Below are positions 26,179-34,741 of a DNA stretch of 64,000 bases, one piece after another. A program made the position numbers and the translations under genes. The stretch is taken from NCBI RefSeq assembly GCF_018717645.1, contig NZ_JAFLHG010000011.1:1-64000 (forward strand). Direction: 5' to 3'. Under the pieces are notes generated by a model. That model searched no databases, was not told the origin of the DNA, and saw nothing but the letters and a program-made list of their open reading frames with translations. The DNA comes from Microbacterium flavum. GTDB lineage: Bacteria; Actinomycetota; Actinomycetes; Actinomycetales; Microbacteriaceae. The number at the start of each line of letters is the position of its first letter. The stretch's first letter is position 1.

Positions 26179-28218
26179 GTGTCCGACATCATCACGCCGG
26201 CGCTCGTCAGTCTCGACGAGCCGCTCGGCACAGACAAGAGAGCGGTCATCGACGCTCTCGCCGCACGCGTGACCGCCGCCGGTCGCGCGACGGACTCCGC
26301 TGCCCTGGCCGCCGACGCCTGGAAGCGCGAGCAGACCGACGAGACGGGACTGCCCGGCGGCATCGCCATCCCGCACGCCAAGAGCCCGGCGGTGACGCAG
26401 GCGACGCTGGCCTTCGCGCGGCTGAAGCCCGGTGTGGACTTCGGCGCCGACGACGGCCCCGCCGACCTGGTGTTCCTCATCGCCGCGCCTGCGACGGCCG
26501 CCGAAGAGCACCTCGCCGTCCTGTCGCGCCTCGCGCGCGCGTTCATCCGTGAGGACTTCACCGCCGGGCTCCGCGCCGCCGCCACGCCGGAGGAGATCGT
26601 CGCGCTCGTGAACGACGCCGTCTCCGACGCGCCCCGGGCCGCCGCCCCGGCGCCCGCGGCCGCCGCCGCGGCATCCGCGACGGACCTCGTCGTCGACGGC
26701 CGCCCCGCGCGGATCGTCGCCGTGACCGCCTGCGCCACCGGCATCGCCCACACCTTCATGGCCGCCGACGCGCTCACCGCCGCGGGCAAGAAGGCGGGCA
26801 TCGACCTCATCGTCGAGCCGCAGGGGTCCTCGGGATACAAGGCCCTCCCGCAGCAGATCATCGACGATGCGGATGCCGTGATCTTCGCGGTCGACGTCGA
26901 CGTCCGCGACCAGCAGCGCTTCGCGGGCAAGCCGGTCGTCCGGGTTCCCGTCAAGAAGGGCATCGAGCAGCCGGCGGTCCTGATCGACGAAGCCGTCGCC
27001 GCGGTGGGCAACCCGCTCGCACCCCGTGTCAGCGGCAACGCCGACACGGCCGCCGCCGAGCGCTCGGAGTCCGGCGGCGGTTCGGTCGGCAGCGCTGTGA
27101 AGCGCTCTCTCCTCACCGGCGTCAGCTACATGATCCCCTTCGTCGCCGGCGGTGGTCTCCTGATCGCCCTCGGCTTCCTCTTCGGCGGCTACGAGATCGC
27201 CTTCAACGTCGACAAGGTGCTCGCGGCATCCACCATCTGGAACCTCGGCGACACTCCGCTGAACATCTACATCGGCGCCGTCCTGTTCAAGATCGGCGGG
27301 CTGTCGTTCGGCTTCCTCGTTCCTGCTCTGGCCGGATACATCGCCTACGGCCTCGCGGACCGCCCCGGTATCGCGCCCGGTTTCGTGGCGGGTGCCGTGG
27401 CATCCTTCATGGGCGCCGGCTTCCTCGGCGGCATCGTCGGCGGTCTGCTGGCCGGTCTCGCCGCGTGGTGGATCAACACCTGGGACGTGCCGCGCTGGCT
27501 GCGGGGTCTCATGCCCGTCGTGATCATCCCGCTCCTCGGCTCGATCTTCGCCTCCGGTCTCATGATCCTCGTGCTGGGCGGCCCGATCGCGTGGCTGACC
27601 CAGGCCCTGAACAACTGGCTCGCCGGGCTCACGGGCGCGGGCGTCATCATCCTCGGGATCATCCTCGGCCTCATGATGTGCTTCGACCTGGGCGGACCGG
27701 TCAACAAGGTGGCCTACGCCTTCGCGACCGCGAACCTCGCCGCGGGGATCGCCGGCGACGAGCGCTACCTGCAGATCATGGCCGCGGTCATGGCCGCGGG
27801 AATGGTGCCCCCGCTCGCGATGGCCCTGGCATCCACCGTCCTCGGACGGAACCTGTTCACGGAGCCGGAGCGCGAGAACGGCAAGGCGGCGTGGCTCCTC
27901 GGCGCGGCGTTCATCACCGAGGGCGCGATCCCGTTCGCCGCCGCCGACGTCTTCCGCGTCGTGCCCGCGATGATGGTGGGCGGTGCCGTCACCGGCGCGC
28001 TCTCGATGGCGTTCTCGGTGACGAGCAAGGCGCCGCACGGCGGCGTGTTCGTCTTCTTCGCGATCGACAGCTTCTGGCTGTGGCTGATCGCGATCGCCGC
28101 CGGCGTCGTCGTCTCCGCGTTCTCCGTCGTCGCGCTGAAGAAGTTCGCGCACCGGCGGCCCGTGGATGCCGTTACCTCCGGCTCGGAAGGTGTTCCGGAG
28201 GCGGTCGCGACCGCCTAG
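26179..28218 (+). CDS. fruA: Fructose-specific PTS enzyme IIABC
   Basis: A 679-residue three-domain PTS transporter. EIIA (1-150) has the phosphorylated His66 in GIAIPHAKS. An Ala/Pro linker follows. EIIB (about 172-270) has the phosphorylated Cys185 in AVTACATGIAHTFMAADALT. EIIC (about 300-660) has about eight to ten hydrophobic segments, including MMCFDLGGPVNKVAYAFATA and AFITEGAIPFAAAD. GTG 26179 is chosen because TGGAGG lies just upstream and the EIIA domain starts there. It imports fructose and releases fructose 1-phosphate to FruK. Confidence 0.95.
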   Translation: MSDIITPALVSLDEPLGTDKRAVIDALAARVTAAGRATDSAALAADAWKREQTDETGLPGGIAIPHAKSPAVTQATLAFARLKPGVDFGADDGPADLVFLIAAPATAAEEHLAVLSRLARAFIREDFTAGLRAAATPEEIVALVNDAVSDAPRAAAPAPAAAAAASATDLVVDGRPARIVAVTACATGIAHTFMAADALTAAGKKAGIDLIVEPQGSSGYKALPQQIIDDADAVIFAVDVDVRDQQRFAGKPVVRVPVKKGIEQPAVLIDEAVAAVGNPLAPRVSGNADTAAAERSESGGGSVGSAVKRSLLTGVSYMIPFVAGGGLLIALGFLFGGYEIAFNVDKVLAASTIWNLGDTPLNIYIGAVLFKIGGLSFGFLVPALAGYIAYGLADRPGIAPGFVAGAVASFMGAGFLGGIVGGLLAGLAAWWINTWDVPRWLRGLMPVVIIPLLGSIFASGLMILVLGGPIAWLTQALNNWLAGLTGAGVIILGIILGLMMCFDLGGPVNKVAYAFATANLAAGIAGDERYLQIMAAVMAAGMVPPLAMALASTVLGRNLFTEPERENGKAAWLLGAAFITEGAIPFAAADVFRVVPAMMVGGAVTGALSMAFSVTSKAPHGGVFVFFAIDSFWLWLIAIAAGVVVSAFSVVALKKFAHRRPVDAVTSGSEGVPEAVATA

Positions 28219-28257
28219 TCTCGGAAAGACGATCCATCCACGACACAGGAGGACCCC

Positions 28258-28530
28258 ATGGCAGAACGCCAGGCCACCGTCGCCAGCAGCTCGGGCCTGC
28301 ATGCCCGCCCCGCGAAGCTCTTCGTGCAGGCGGTGCAGCAGACCGGCATCCCCGTCACGATCGCGGCGGAGGGCGGCCCGGACCTCAACGCCGGCAGCAT
28401 CCTCACCCTCATGGGTCTGGGTGCGACCCAGGGCACGGTCGTCACCCTGAAGGCTGAGGGCGACGGCGCCGACGCGGCGCTCGACGGCCTCGTGACCTTC
28501 CTGGAGACGGATCACGACGCCGAGGCCTGA
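28258..28530 (+). CDS. ptsH: Phosphocarrier protein HPr
   Basis: A 90-residue HPr that carries phosphate from enzyme I to EIIA. The active His15 is in SSGLHARPAKLF, and Ser47 in NAGSILTLMGLG corresponds to the regulatory serine. GGAGG lies six bases before the ATG. It is the last gene of the fructose operon and is followed by a strong hairpin. Enzyme I (ptsI) is not in the window. Confidence 0.95.
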   Translation: MAERQATVASSSGLHARPAKLFVQAVQQTGIPVTIAAEGGPDLNAGSILTLMGLGATQGTVVTLKAEGDGADAALDGLVTFLETDHDAEA

Positions 28531-28542
28531 GCCTCGACAGAT

Positions 28543-28583
28543 GACGGATGCCGCGGCCCCTTCTCGGGGTCGCGGCATCCGTC
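28543..28583. terminator. Terminator hairpin between ptsH and the MBL-fold gene
   Basis: An 18-base stem with a single G-T pair (GACGGATGCCGCGGCCCC against GGGGTCGCGGCATCCGTC) and the loop TTCTC. It lies between two convergent genes and can serve both. Confidence 0.8.
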
Positions 28584-28586
28584 GTC

Positions 28587-29219
28587 TCACATCTCGTACG
28601 ACTCGCCGGGATCGAGCGTCAGGAACTCCCCGCCACCCTGCTCCGTCGCCCAGGTCAGGCGGGCGCGGTGCATCTCCAGACCCGCGCGCGACAGCGTCAT
28701 GTCGTGGGTGCCGAACGCGCGCCGGGGCTTCACCGCGAGCACGAAGTCCATCGCGTCGCCGATCTTCAGCCACGGGGCGCCGATCGGGGCCGCGAGCATC
28801 TCGACGTCGGCGTGCGCGGGGACGGCGTAGGAGTCTCCGGGGTAGTAGAACGCGTCGTTGACGAGGACCCCGACGTTCTCCACGACGGGGATCGACGAGT
28901 GGATGACGCTGTGCCGGCCGCCGTGGAAGGTCATCGTGAACGGGCCCGCCGTCACGGTGTCGCCCGGAGCGACGACGATGACGTCCGCCCCGGCGGCGGC
29001 GACGCCGGCGGGGCCGTAGACGGGGACGCCGGGCGCATCGCGACGGAGTCGCTCGAGGTGCTCGGGCGTCCAGTGGTCGGGGTGCTCATGGGTGAGCACC
29101 ACGGCGGCCAGGCCGTGCAGGTCGGTCTGCGGCAGCGTGAACGAGCCGGGATCGATCACGAGCTGGTGCCCGTCGAGCTCGAGACGGAGGCAGGCATGTT
29201 CGTGCTTGGTGATGCGCAT
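28587..29219 (-). CDS. MBL-fold metal-dependent hydrolase, UlaG-like
   Basis: A 210-residue metallo-beta-lactamase-fold protein with the zinc motif LTHEHPDHW (His44, His46, Asp48, His49), a second His region in FHGGRHSVIH and FYYPGDSYAVP carrying the bridging Asp. It resembles the UlaG-like group of stand-alone hydrolases. The substrate cannot be told. ATG 29219 is preferred; a TTG four codons upstream is also open. No operon partner. Confidence 0.85.
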   Translation of the reverse strand: MRITKHEHACLRLELDGHQLVIDPGSFTLPQTDLHGLAAVVLTHEHPDHWTPEHLERLRRDAPGVPVYGPAGVAAAGADVIVVAPGDTVTAGPFTMTFHGGRHSVIHSSIPVVENVGVLVNDAFYYPGDSYAVPAHADVEMLAAPIGAPWLKIGDAMDFVLAVKPRRAFGTHDMTLSRAGLEMHRARLTWATEQGGGEFLTLDPGESYEM

Positions 29220-29280
29220 GCCCCCAGTCAACGCCGGGGAAGGGATGCGGGCAAGCCCCGGCGCAGGGGCGGGGCGCGAT

Positions 29281-29310
29281 TTGTCCCACGCCCGTGGAGC
29301 ATGGCATAAT
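29281..29310 (+). promoter_or_regulatory. Promoter of tRNA-Glu
   Basis: TTGTCC (29281-29286), an 18-base spacer and CATAAT (29305-29310) match a vegetative promoter 43 bases ahead of the mature tRNA 5' end. Confidence 0.6.
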
Positions 29311-29353
29311 CGAACGGTTGCCTGATCCGCGAAGGAGACGGCGACGACGGTGA

Positions 29354-29426
29354 GGCCCCATCGTATAGCGGCCTAGTACGCCGCCCTCTCACGGCGGTAA
29401 CGCGGGTTCGAATCCCGCTGGGGTCA
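29354..29426 (+). tRNA. tRNA-Glu (anticodon CTC)
   Basis: A 73-base cloverleaf. The acceptor stem is GGCCCCA/TGGGGTC with discriminator A; the anticodon stem CCGCC/GGCGG encloses the loop CTCTCAC with anticodon CTC; the T arm is GCGGGTTCGAATCCCGC. The 3' CCA is not encoded. A strong hairpin terminator follows. Confidence 0.97.
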
Positions 29427-29434
29427 CCGAAGAA

Positions 29435-29466
29435 CGAAAGCCCGGTCCGATCGGACCGGGCTTTCG
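29435..29466. terminator. Terminator hairpin after tRNA-Glu
   Basis: A 14-base perfect stem CGAAAGCCCGGTCC with its complement around the tetraloop GATC, between the tRNA and the convergent DUF4349 gene. It can stop transcription from both sides. Confidence 0.85.
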
Positions 29467-29485
29467 TCGTTCGTGCGTCGTGGCG

Positions 29486-30562
29486 CTACTCCTCCGTGTG
29501 CTCCGAGCGCGCTCCGCGCCGCCGCACCAGGCCCCGCACGCCCCATCCGAGGAGCCCGATCACGGCGAGGACGGCGACCCAGGGGATCAGGAATCCGACG
29601 GCGACGACGAGACCGCCGAGCGTCGCGACGAGACCGTTCCACCCCGCGGCGAGACCATCGCCGAATCCGCGCGGGTTCAGCGCCTCCGGCGGGGCGGGCT
29701 CGGACACCGACACGGTGAGACTCGACATCTGCACCTGACCGTCGAGCCACGTCAGCTGCTGACGCAGCGAGTCGAGCTCGCCCTGACGCTCCGCGAGCGC
29801 CGACTCGGCGGCGATGAGGTCGCTCGTCGACGCGGACTGCGCGAGCAGGTCCTGCAGGCGCGCGACGGAGGTCTCGAGCGACGCCACGCGCGCGCGCAGG
29901 TCGACCGTCTCGGTCGTCACGTCGCGACGGTCGACCCGCGTGTCCGTGACCTCGCCCAGATCGGAAAGGCCCGCGATCGTCGCGGTGAGCGTGTCGGCGG
30001 GGATGCGCACCGTGATCCACGCGGTGCCCGCACCCTCGCCGAGGCTCACCGACTCGACGTACCCGCCCGCTGACTCCGCCTCGGCCGTGAGACGGTCGAT
30101 CGCCGCCCGCAGGTCGTCCGCGACGACGCTTGCCGACCCGGTGGCGACGACCTCGCGGCTCTGATCGGTCGAGGAGCCTGAGACATCCGCCGAGCCGCCG
30201 GCGTCCGCGCCGCCGAAGGAGCGTCCATCGAGCGTGACGGCGTCGCCCTCCAGGCTCGGCGGCTGCGCGGATGCGGGCTGATCGGCCGTGACGACCGATG
30301 ACGTCGATGCCGCGCCGCCGGCCAGCTGGGGCGCGATGACCGCGGCGACCGCGACGAACGCCGCGGCGGCCGCGGCGCCCATCCAGACCCGCCCGCGCCG
30401 GACGGCGCGCGCACGGGCTCGCTCGGCATCCTGCGCCGCCGTCTGTGCAGCGGCGACCGCCGCGTCGGTGCGCTCCACGGCGATCCGCGCGAACAGCGTC
30501 GTCTCGATCTCCTCGAGTCGGTCGTCGCCGATCTCCGGCAGCGTGACGTCCCTGGTGTCCAT
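29486..30562 (-). CDS. DUF4349 membrane protein, possible anti-sigma partner
   Basis: A 358-residue protein. Residues 1-58 are cytosolic and helical, a membrane segment follows at about 62-82 (MGAAAAAAFVAVAAVIAPQL), then an external DUF4349 domain with ...RVDRRDVTTETVDLRARVAS... and a long coiled coil, and a second membrane segment near residue 325 before a basic tail. It is six bases downstream of an ECF sigma gene on the same strand. The cytosolic N-terminus plus membrane anchor suits an anti-sigma role, but no zinc-binding anti-sigma motif is seen, so this is inferred from position. Confidence 0.78.
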   Translation of the reverse strand: MDTRDVTLPEIGDDRLEEIETTLFARIAVERTDAAVAAAQTAAQDAERARARAVRRGRVWMGAAAAAAFVAVAAVIAPQLAGGAASTSSVVTADQPASAQPPSLEGDAVTLDGRSFGGADAGGSADVSGSSTDQSREVVATGSASVVADDLRAAIDRLTAEAESAGGYVESVSLGEGAGTAWITVRIPADTLTATIAGLSDLGEVTDTRVDRRDVTTETVDLRARVASLETSVARLQDLLAQSASTSDLIAAESALAERQGELDSLRQQLTWLDGQVQMSSLTVSVSEPAPPEALNPRGFGDGLAAGWNGLVATLGGLVVAVGFLIPWVAVLAVIGLLGWGVRGLVRRRGARSEHTEE

Positions 30563-30568
30563 GACCGT

Positions 30569-31129
30569 TCAGGCCCTCTCTGCGGCGATGGAGCCGCGCA
30601 GTCGTGTGCGGATGCGGGACAGACGGTTGCGGACGACCGCGTGCGAGACGCCGAGCTCCGCCGCCGCCGCGGCGTAGGCGTAGCCCTGCTCGGCGCACAG
30701 GCGGAAGATGTCCTGGTCGAGGGGCGACAGGGTCCCCACCTCGGCGATGACCCGCTCCACCAATGCGGCATCCATGACCTGCTGCTCCACGTCGACCGTC
30801 GCCGGCAGCGCCTCGTCGACGGCGGCGGCGGTATGCGTGCGGTCGCGCTGCTGACGTCGGATGCGATTCGCGCACTGGAAGCGGCAGATCGTCACGAGCC
30901 ACGGCAGGAGCGAGTCCCCGGCCAGCTCGAGACCCGGGAGCTTCCGCCACGCGGCCAGGAAGGTCTCCTGCAGGACGTCCTCCGCGTCGGCCGCGCTTCC
31001 GACGAGGGAGTGGGCGAGCCAGTACACGGGGCGGGCGTAGGCGCGGTAGAGCGTGCGGAACGCCGCATCGCTTCCGCCGGCCGCGGCCGCGACGAGCTCC
31101 GCGTCGCGCGGGGATGGTCGATCGGTCAT
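30569..31129 (-). CDS. ECF-type RNA polymerase sigma factor
   Basis: A 186-residue sigma-70 family protein. Region 2 shows FRTLYRAYARPVYWLAHSLV and AEDVLQETFLAAWRKLPGLE; region 4 shows LSPLDQDIFRLCAEQGYAYA and LGVSHAVVRNRLSRIRTRLR. ATG 31129 is preferred because GAGGAG lies five bases upstream. It forms a two-gene unit with the DUF4349 membrane protein. Target promoters are unknown. Confidence 0.9.
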   Translation of the reverse strand: MTDRPSPRDAELVAAAAGGSDAAFRTLYRAYARPVYWLAHSLVGSAADAEDVLQETFLAAWRKLPGLELAGDSLLPWLVTICRFQCANRIRRQQRDRTHTAAAVDEALPATVDVEQQVMDAALVERVIAEVGTLSPLDQDIFRLCAEQGYAYAAAAAELGVSHAVVRNRLSRIRTRLRGSIAAERA

Positions 31130-31234
31130 GGTCTCCTCATCTGTTCCCACCCTGTCAGTGTCGGAGGCGGGGCGTGCGTCTCAGATCGGCATCGATCACG
31201 CCGGTGCGCCACCCGCGGTGCCTGTAATGTGGAG

Positions 31235-31356
31235 CGAGCGAGAGGGAGTATCCCGCCTCGCGTGTCCCGTCAATACGGGCTCCGTCGGTGGGGCCCCGGG
31301 CGCGCGCCGCACCCGACCGAGAGCACCGGTCCGGCGCGGGGGAGAGACTTTCGACG
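31235..31356 (+). ncRNA. yybP-ykoY manganese riboswitch upstream of terC
   Basis: The leader carries the conserved elements of this riboswitch class in order: GGGAGTA (31244-31250), CGTCAATACG (31268-31277), CACCGG (31324-31329) and GAGACTTTCG (31344-31353). The ends pair as stem P1 (CGAGAG 31239-31244 with CTTTCG 31348-31353, one G-T pair). A TAATGT at 31225-31230 could be the -10. The class binds Mn2+ and commonly precedes terC/alx and manganese exporters. The terC start is 27 bases downstream, so control may be translational. Confidence 0.85.
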
Positions 31357-31382
31357 TCATCCGTCCCCTCCGAAAGGCCCGC

Positions 31383-32462
31383 ATGGAGCTTCCCGTCTGG
31401 TTCGAAGTCGGCTCACTCGTCGTCCTCGTCCTCATCCTCGTCGGCGATCTGCTGCTCATCCTCAAGCGACCGCACATCCCGTCCACGCGTGAGTCGACGC
31501 TGTGGGTCGTCTTCTACGTGACGCTCGCGCTCATCTTCGCAGGGCTCCTCTGGGCGTTCGCGGGTCAGGAATTCGCCGGCCAGTTCATCGCCGGGTGGCT
31601 GACGGAGTACAGCCTCTCGATCGACAACCTCTTCGTCTTCGTGCTGATCATGGCGCAGTTCGCCGTTCCGCGCCGGTACCAGCAGGAAGTCCTCATGGTG
31701 GGGATCATCATCGCGCTGGTCCTGCGCGGGCTGTTCATCCTCGCCGGGGCGGCGATCATCGAACAGTTCAGCTTCGTCTTCTACCTCTTCGGCGCATTCC
31801 TCATCTGGACCGCGTGGCGCCAGGCCTTCCCGGGGGGCGACCACGACGACGACGTGAAGCAGGAGTCGTTCATCGTGCGGACGCTGCGCCGCATGGTCGA
31901 CATCAGCGACCACTACGACGGCGCCAAGGTGCGCACGGTCGTGAACGGCAAGAAGATCTTCACGCCGATGATCATCGTCTTCGCCGCGATCGGCGTGACC
32001 GATCTGCTGTTCGCGATCGACTCGATCCCCGCCATCTTCGGGATCACCCAGAGCCCGTTCATCGTCTTCACCGCGAACCTGTTCGCCCTCATGGGGCTCC
32101 GGCAGCTCTACTTCCTGCTCGGCGATCTGCTCGAGCGCCTGAAGTACCTCCACTACGGCATCGCCTTCATCCTCGCCTTCATCGGCGTGAAGCTCTTCCT
32201 CCACGCCATGCACGTGAACGAGCTTCCGTTCATCAACGGCGGCGAGCACATCGACTGGGCTCCGGAGATCTCGACGTGGGCCTCGCTCGGCGTCATCATC
32301 GTCTCGATGGTCGTGGCGACGGTCGCGAGTCTGCTCGCCTCATCGCGGGAGCGCCGCGCCGCCCCCGTCACCGACCACGGCGAGACCCCTGTCGCGGCGG
32401 CCGACGCCGTCGCGGAGGAGAAGGGGACGCCGCCGAGCGTCGACGGACCCGACGCGCGCTGA
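31383..32462 (+). CDS. terC: TerC-family membrane protein (Alx/TerC), probable metal exporter
   Basis: A 359-residue protein with about eight or nine hydrophobic segments. TerC signatures are EYSLSIDNLFVFVLIMAQF and DLLFAIDSIPAIFGITQ, each with membrane acidic residues, and FALMGLRQLYFLL. The C-terminal 35 residues are a disordered acidic tail. ATG 31383 has GAAAGG six bases upstream and follows the riboswitch, so longer frames extending into the leader are not used. In other bacteria TerC/Alx proteins export manganese or load it into exported enzymes, which fits the leader. Confidence 0.9.
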   Translation: MELPVWFEVGSLVVLVLILVGDLLLILKRPHIPSTRESTLWVVFYVTLALIFAGLLWAFAGQEFAGQFIAGWLTEYSLSIDNLFVFVLIMAQFAVPRRYQQEVLMVGIIIALVLRGLFILAGAAIIEQFSFVFYLFGAFLIWTAWRQAFPGGDHDDDVKQESFIVRTLRRMVDISDHYDGAKVRTVVNGKKIFTPMIIVFAAIGVTDLLFAIDSIPAIFGITQSPFIVFTANLFALMGLRQLYFLLGDLLERLKYLHYGIAFILAFIGVKLFLHAMHVNELPFINGGEHIDWAPEISTWASLGVIIVSMVVATVASLLASSRERRAAPVTDHGETPVAAADAVAEEKGTPPSVDGPDAR

Positions 32463-32508
32463 CCGGCGCGCCGGAGCGGCGCCCGGGGGAGCGATGGGAC
32501 AGCGGTGG

Positions 32509-32520
32509 TAGGCTCACCCC
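32509..32520 (+). promoter_or_regulatory. -10 box of the leu leader transcript
   Basis: TAGGCT (32509-32514) followed by six bases and then the GTG of the leader ORF, the leaderless spacing found across the window. Confidence 0.55.
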
Positions 32521-32571
32521 GTGCGGATCGCTCGCCTCCTCCTTAGCGGCCGCGACGAGACCTCGTTCTGA
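32521..32571 (+). CDS. Leucine-codon leader peptide of the leuCD operon
   Basis: A 16-codon ORF, MRIARLLLSGRDETSF, beginning with GTG directly at the predicted transcription start. Codons 6-8 are three consecutive leucines (CTC CTC CTT). It ends before a hairpin and lies 61 bases upstream of leuC. This is the arrangement expected of an attenuator whose ribosome stalls when charged leucyl-tRNA is scarce. Not conserved-checked. Confidence 0.6.
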   Translation: MRIARLLLSGRDETSF

Positions 32572-32588
32572 GCCCTCTCTCGTCGCGG
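32550..32588 (+). promoter_or_regulatory. Attenuator hairpin ahead of leuC
   Basis: CCGCGACGAGA (32550-32560) pairs perfectly with TCTCGTCGCGG (32578-32588). The left arm lies in the last codons of the leader ORF, 5 bases after the Leu codons, so a stalled ribosome would block it. No U-run follows, so the way it stops expression is unclear. Confidence 0.55.
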
Positions 32589-32632
32589 AGTCCGTGCTGG
32601 GCCTCACCCGCTAGCTGGAGAACGAGACAGAC

Positions 32633-34072
32633 ATGACCACTTCGATTCCGGATCGCCCGCGTACCCTCGCCGAGAAGCTCTGGGACGACCATCTCGTCGT
32701 CAAGGGCGAGAACGGCGAACCCGACCTCATCTACATCGACCTTCACCTCGTGCACGAGGTCACCTCCCCGCAGGCGTTCGACGGCCTGCGCGCCGAGGGA
32801 CGCCCCGTCCGGCGTCTCGACCTGACGATCGCGACGGAGGACCACAACACGCCGACGCTCGAGATCGACAAGCCGATCGCCGACCTCACGAGCCGGACGC
32901 AGATCGAGACCCTGCGTCGCAACGCCGCCGAGTTCGGCGTGCGCCTGCACTCCCTCGGCGACAAGGAGCAGGGCATCGTGCACGTCGTCGGTCCGCAGCT
33001 GGGGCTCACGATGCCCGGGATCACCGTCGTCTGCGGCGACTCCCACACCTCCACGCACGGTGCGTTCGGGTCGATGGCGTTCGGCATCGGCACGAGCGAG
33101 GTCGAGCACGTCCTCGCGACGCAGACCCTGCCGCTCAAGCCCTTCAAGACGATGGCGATCACCGTCGAGGGCGAGCTGAAGCCGGGCGTCACCGCGAAGG
33201 ACGTCGTGCTCGCGATCATCGCGAAGATCGGCGCCAACGGCGGCCAGGGCTACGTGCTCGAGTTCCGCGGCAGCGCGATCCGCTCCCTCTCGATGGAGGG
33301 GCGCATGACGATGTGCAACATGTCGATCGAAGCGGGCGCCCGCGCCGGAATGGTCGCGCCCGACGACATCACGTTCGACTATGTCAAGGGCCGGCCGCAC
33401 GCGCCCACCGGTCAGGACTGGGAGGATGCCGTCACGTACTGGCGCACGCTTCCCTCCGACGAAGGCGCGGTCTACGACGCCGAGGTGTTCCTCGACGCCG
33501 CCGAGCTCGAGCCGTTCGTCACGTGGGGCACGAACCCCGGGCAGGGTGTCTCGCTGAGCGATGTCGTGCCCGACCCGGCATCCTTCCCCGACGCCAACGA
33601 TCGGGCCGCCGCCGAGCGCGCCCTCGAGTACATGGACCTCGTCGCCGGCACGCCGATGAAGGACGTGCCCGTGGATGCCGTGTTCATGGGCTCGTGCACC
33701 AACAGCCGTATCGAGGACCTCCGCGCCTTCGCCTCCGTGATCGAAGGCCGTCAGAAGGCGGACAGCGTCCGGGTGATGGTCGTCCCGGGCTCGGCGCGCG
33801 TGCGCCTGGAAGCCGAGGCGGAGGGCCTCGACCGGGTGTTCACTGATTTCGGTGCCGAGTGGCGGTTCGCCGGGTGCTCGATGTGCCTCGGCATGAATCC
33901 CGACCAGCTGGCTCCCGGCGAGCGGTGCGCGTCGACGAGCAACCGCAACTTCGAGGGTCGTCAGGGCAAGGGCGGCCGCACGCACCTGGTCTCGCCGCTG
34001 GTCGCCGCCGCCACCGCCGTCCTCGGGCGCCTCGCGAGCCCGAGCGATCTGCCCGCACGAGTGGAGGCCTGA
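32633..34072 (+). CDS. leuC: 3-isopropylmalate dehydratase large subunit
   Basis: A 479-residue aconitase-family subunit that, with LeuD, isomerises isopropylmalate in leucine synthesis. The 4Fe-4S ligands are visible in [13 protein letters not shown] and [33 protein letters not shown] is the family signature. GGAG lies 12 bases upstream of ATG. leuD follows after two bases. Confidence 0.97.
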   Translation: MTTSIPDRPRTLAEKLWDDHLVVKGENGEPDLIYIDLHLVHEVTSPQAFDGLRAEGRPVRRLDLTIATEDHNTPTLEIDKPIADLTSRTQIETLRRNAAEFGVRLHSLGDKEQGIVHVVGPQLGLTMPGITVVCGDSHTSTHGAFGSMAFGIGTSEVEHVLATQTLPLKPFKTMAITVEGELKPGVTAKDVVLAIIAKIGANGGQGYVLEFRGSAIRSLSMEGRMTMCNMSIEAGARAGMVAPDDITFDYVKGRPHAPTGQDWEDAVTYWRTLPSDEGAVYDAEVFLDAAELEPFVTWGTNPGQGVSLSDVVPDPASFPDANDRAAAERALEYMDLVAGTPMKDVPVDAVFMGSCTNSRIEDLRAFASVIEGRQKADSVRVMVVPGSARVRLEAEAEGLDRVFTDFGAEWRFAGCSMCLGMNPDQLAPGERCASTSNRNFEGRQGKGGRTHLVSPLVAAATAVLGRLASPSDLPARVEA

Positions 34073-34074
34073 TC

Positions 34075-34671
34075 ATGGACAAGTTCACGACGCACACGGG
34101 TGTCGCCGCGCCGCTGACACGGTCGGCGGTCGACACCGACCAGATCATCCCCGCCGTCTACCTCAAGCGGGTGACCAAGACCGGGTTCGAGGACGCGCTG
34201 TTCGCGAACTGGCGTCAGGACCCCGAGTTCGTGCTCAACCGGCCGGCCTACGCCGGGGCATCCGTCCTCGTCGCCGGCCCCGACTTCGGCACCGGCTCGA
34301 GTCGCGAGCACGCCGTGTGGGCGCTCCGCGACTACGGCTTCCGCGTCGTCCTCAGCCCGAAGTTCGCGGACATCTTCCGCGGGAACGCGGGCAAGCAGGG
34401 CCTGGTGACGGGGGTCGTCTCCGAGGATGACGTCGAAGCGCTGTGGGCGGCGATCCAGGCGCAGCCCGGGGTCGAGATGACCGTCGATCTCGTCGAGCGC
34501 ACGGCGCAGCTGGGGGATCTCCGCGTCTCGTTCGACATCGACGATTACACTAGGTGGCGGCTTCTCGAAGGGCTCGACGACATCGGGCTCACCCTGCGCA
34601 GCGCTGATGCCATCGCGCAGTTCGAGGCCCGCCGAGAGGCGTGGCGGCCACGGACGCTCCCCGTCCGCTAG
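34075..34671 (+). CDS. leuD: 3-isopropylmalate dehydratase small subunit
   Basis: A 198-residue swivel-domain subunit, with [20 protein letters not shown] at the N-terminus and [21 protein letters not shown] at the active-site loop. The ATG follows the leuC stop within two bases (TGATCATG). It forms the heterodimer with LeuC in the cytosol. Normal length. Confidence 0.96.
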   Translation: MDKFTTHTGVAAPLTRSAVDTDQIIPAVYLKRVTKTGFEDALFANWRQDPEFVLNRPAYAGASVLVAGPDFGTGSSREHAVWALRDYGFRVVLSPKFADIFRGNAGKQGLVTGVVSEDDVEALWAAIQAQPGVEMTVDLVERTAQLGDLRVSFDIDDYTRWRLLEGLDDIGLTLRSADAIAQFEARREAWRPRTLPVR

Positions 34672-34741
34672 CCGAGCCCGGTCGCCCCGCACCCGGGGAC
34701 AGGACCGGCCCGCCCTCGATCGACAAGTGAGGTCCCACCCC

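Noticed and set aside
26143..28773. 876-codon open frame on the minus strand opposite fruA and ptsH
   Set aside because: It is antisense to a clearly recognised PTS gene, its product is an Arg/Asp/His-rich sequence without domains, and long antisense frames are expected at this GC content.
31053..31382. Upstream extension of the terC frame
   Set aside because: It would translate through the riboswitch; the ATG at 31383 begins the recognisable TerC sequence.
32463..32474. CCGGCGCGCCGG palindrome after terC as a terminator
   Set aside because: There is no room for a loop and no T-run, so a real hairpin terminator is not supported.
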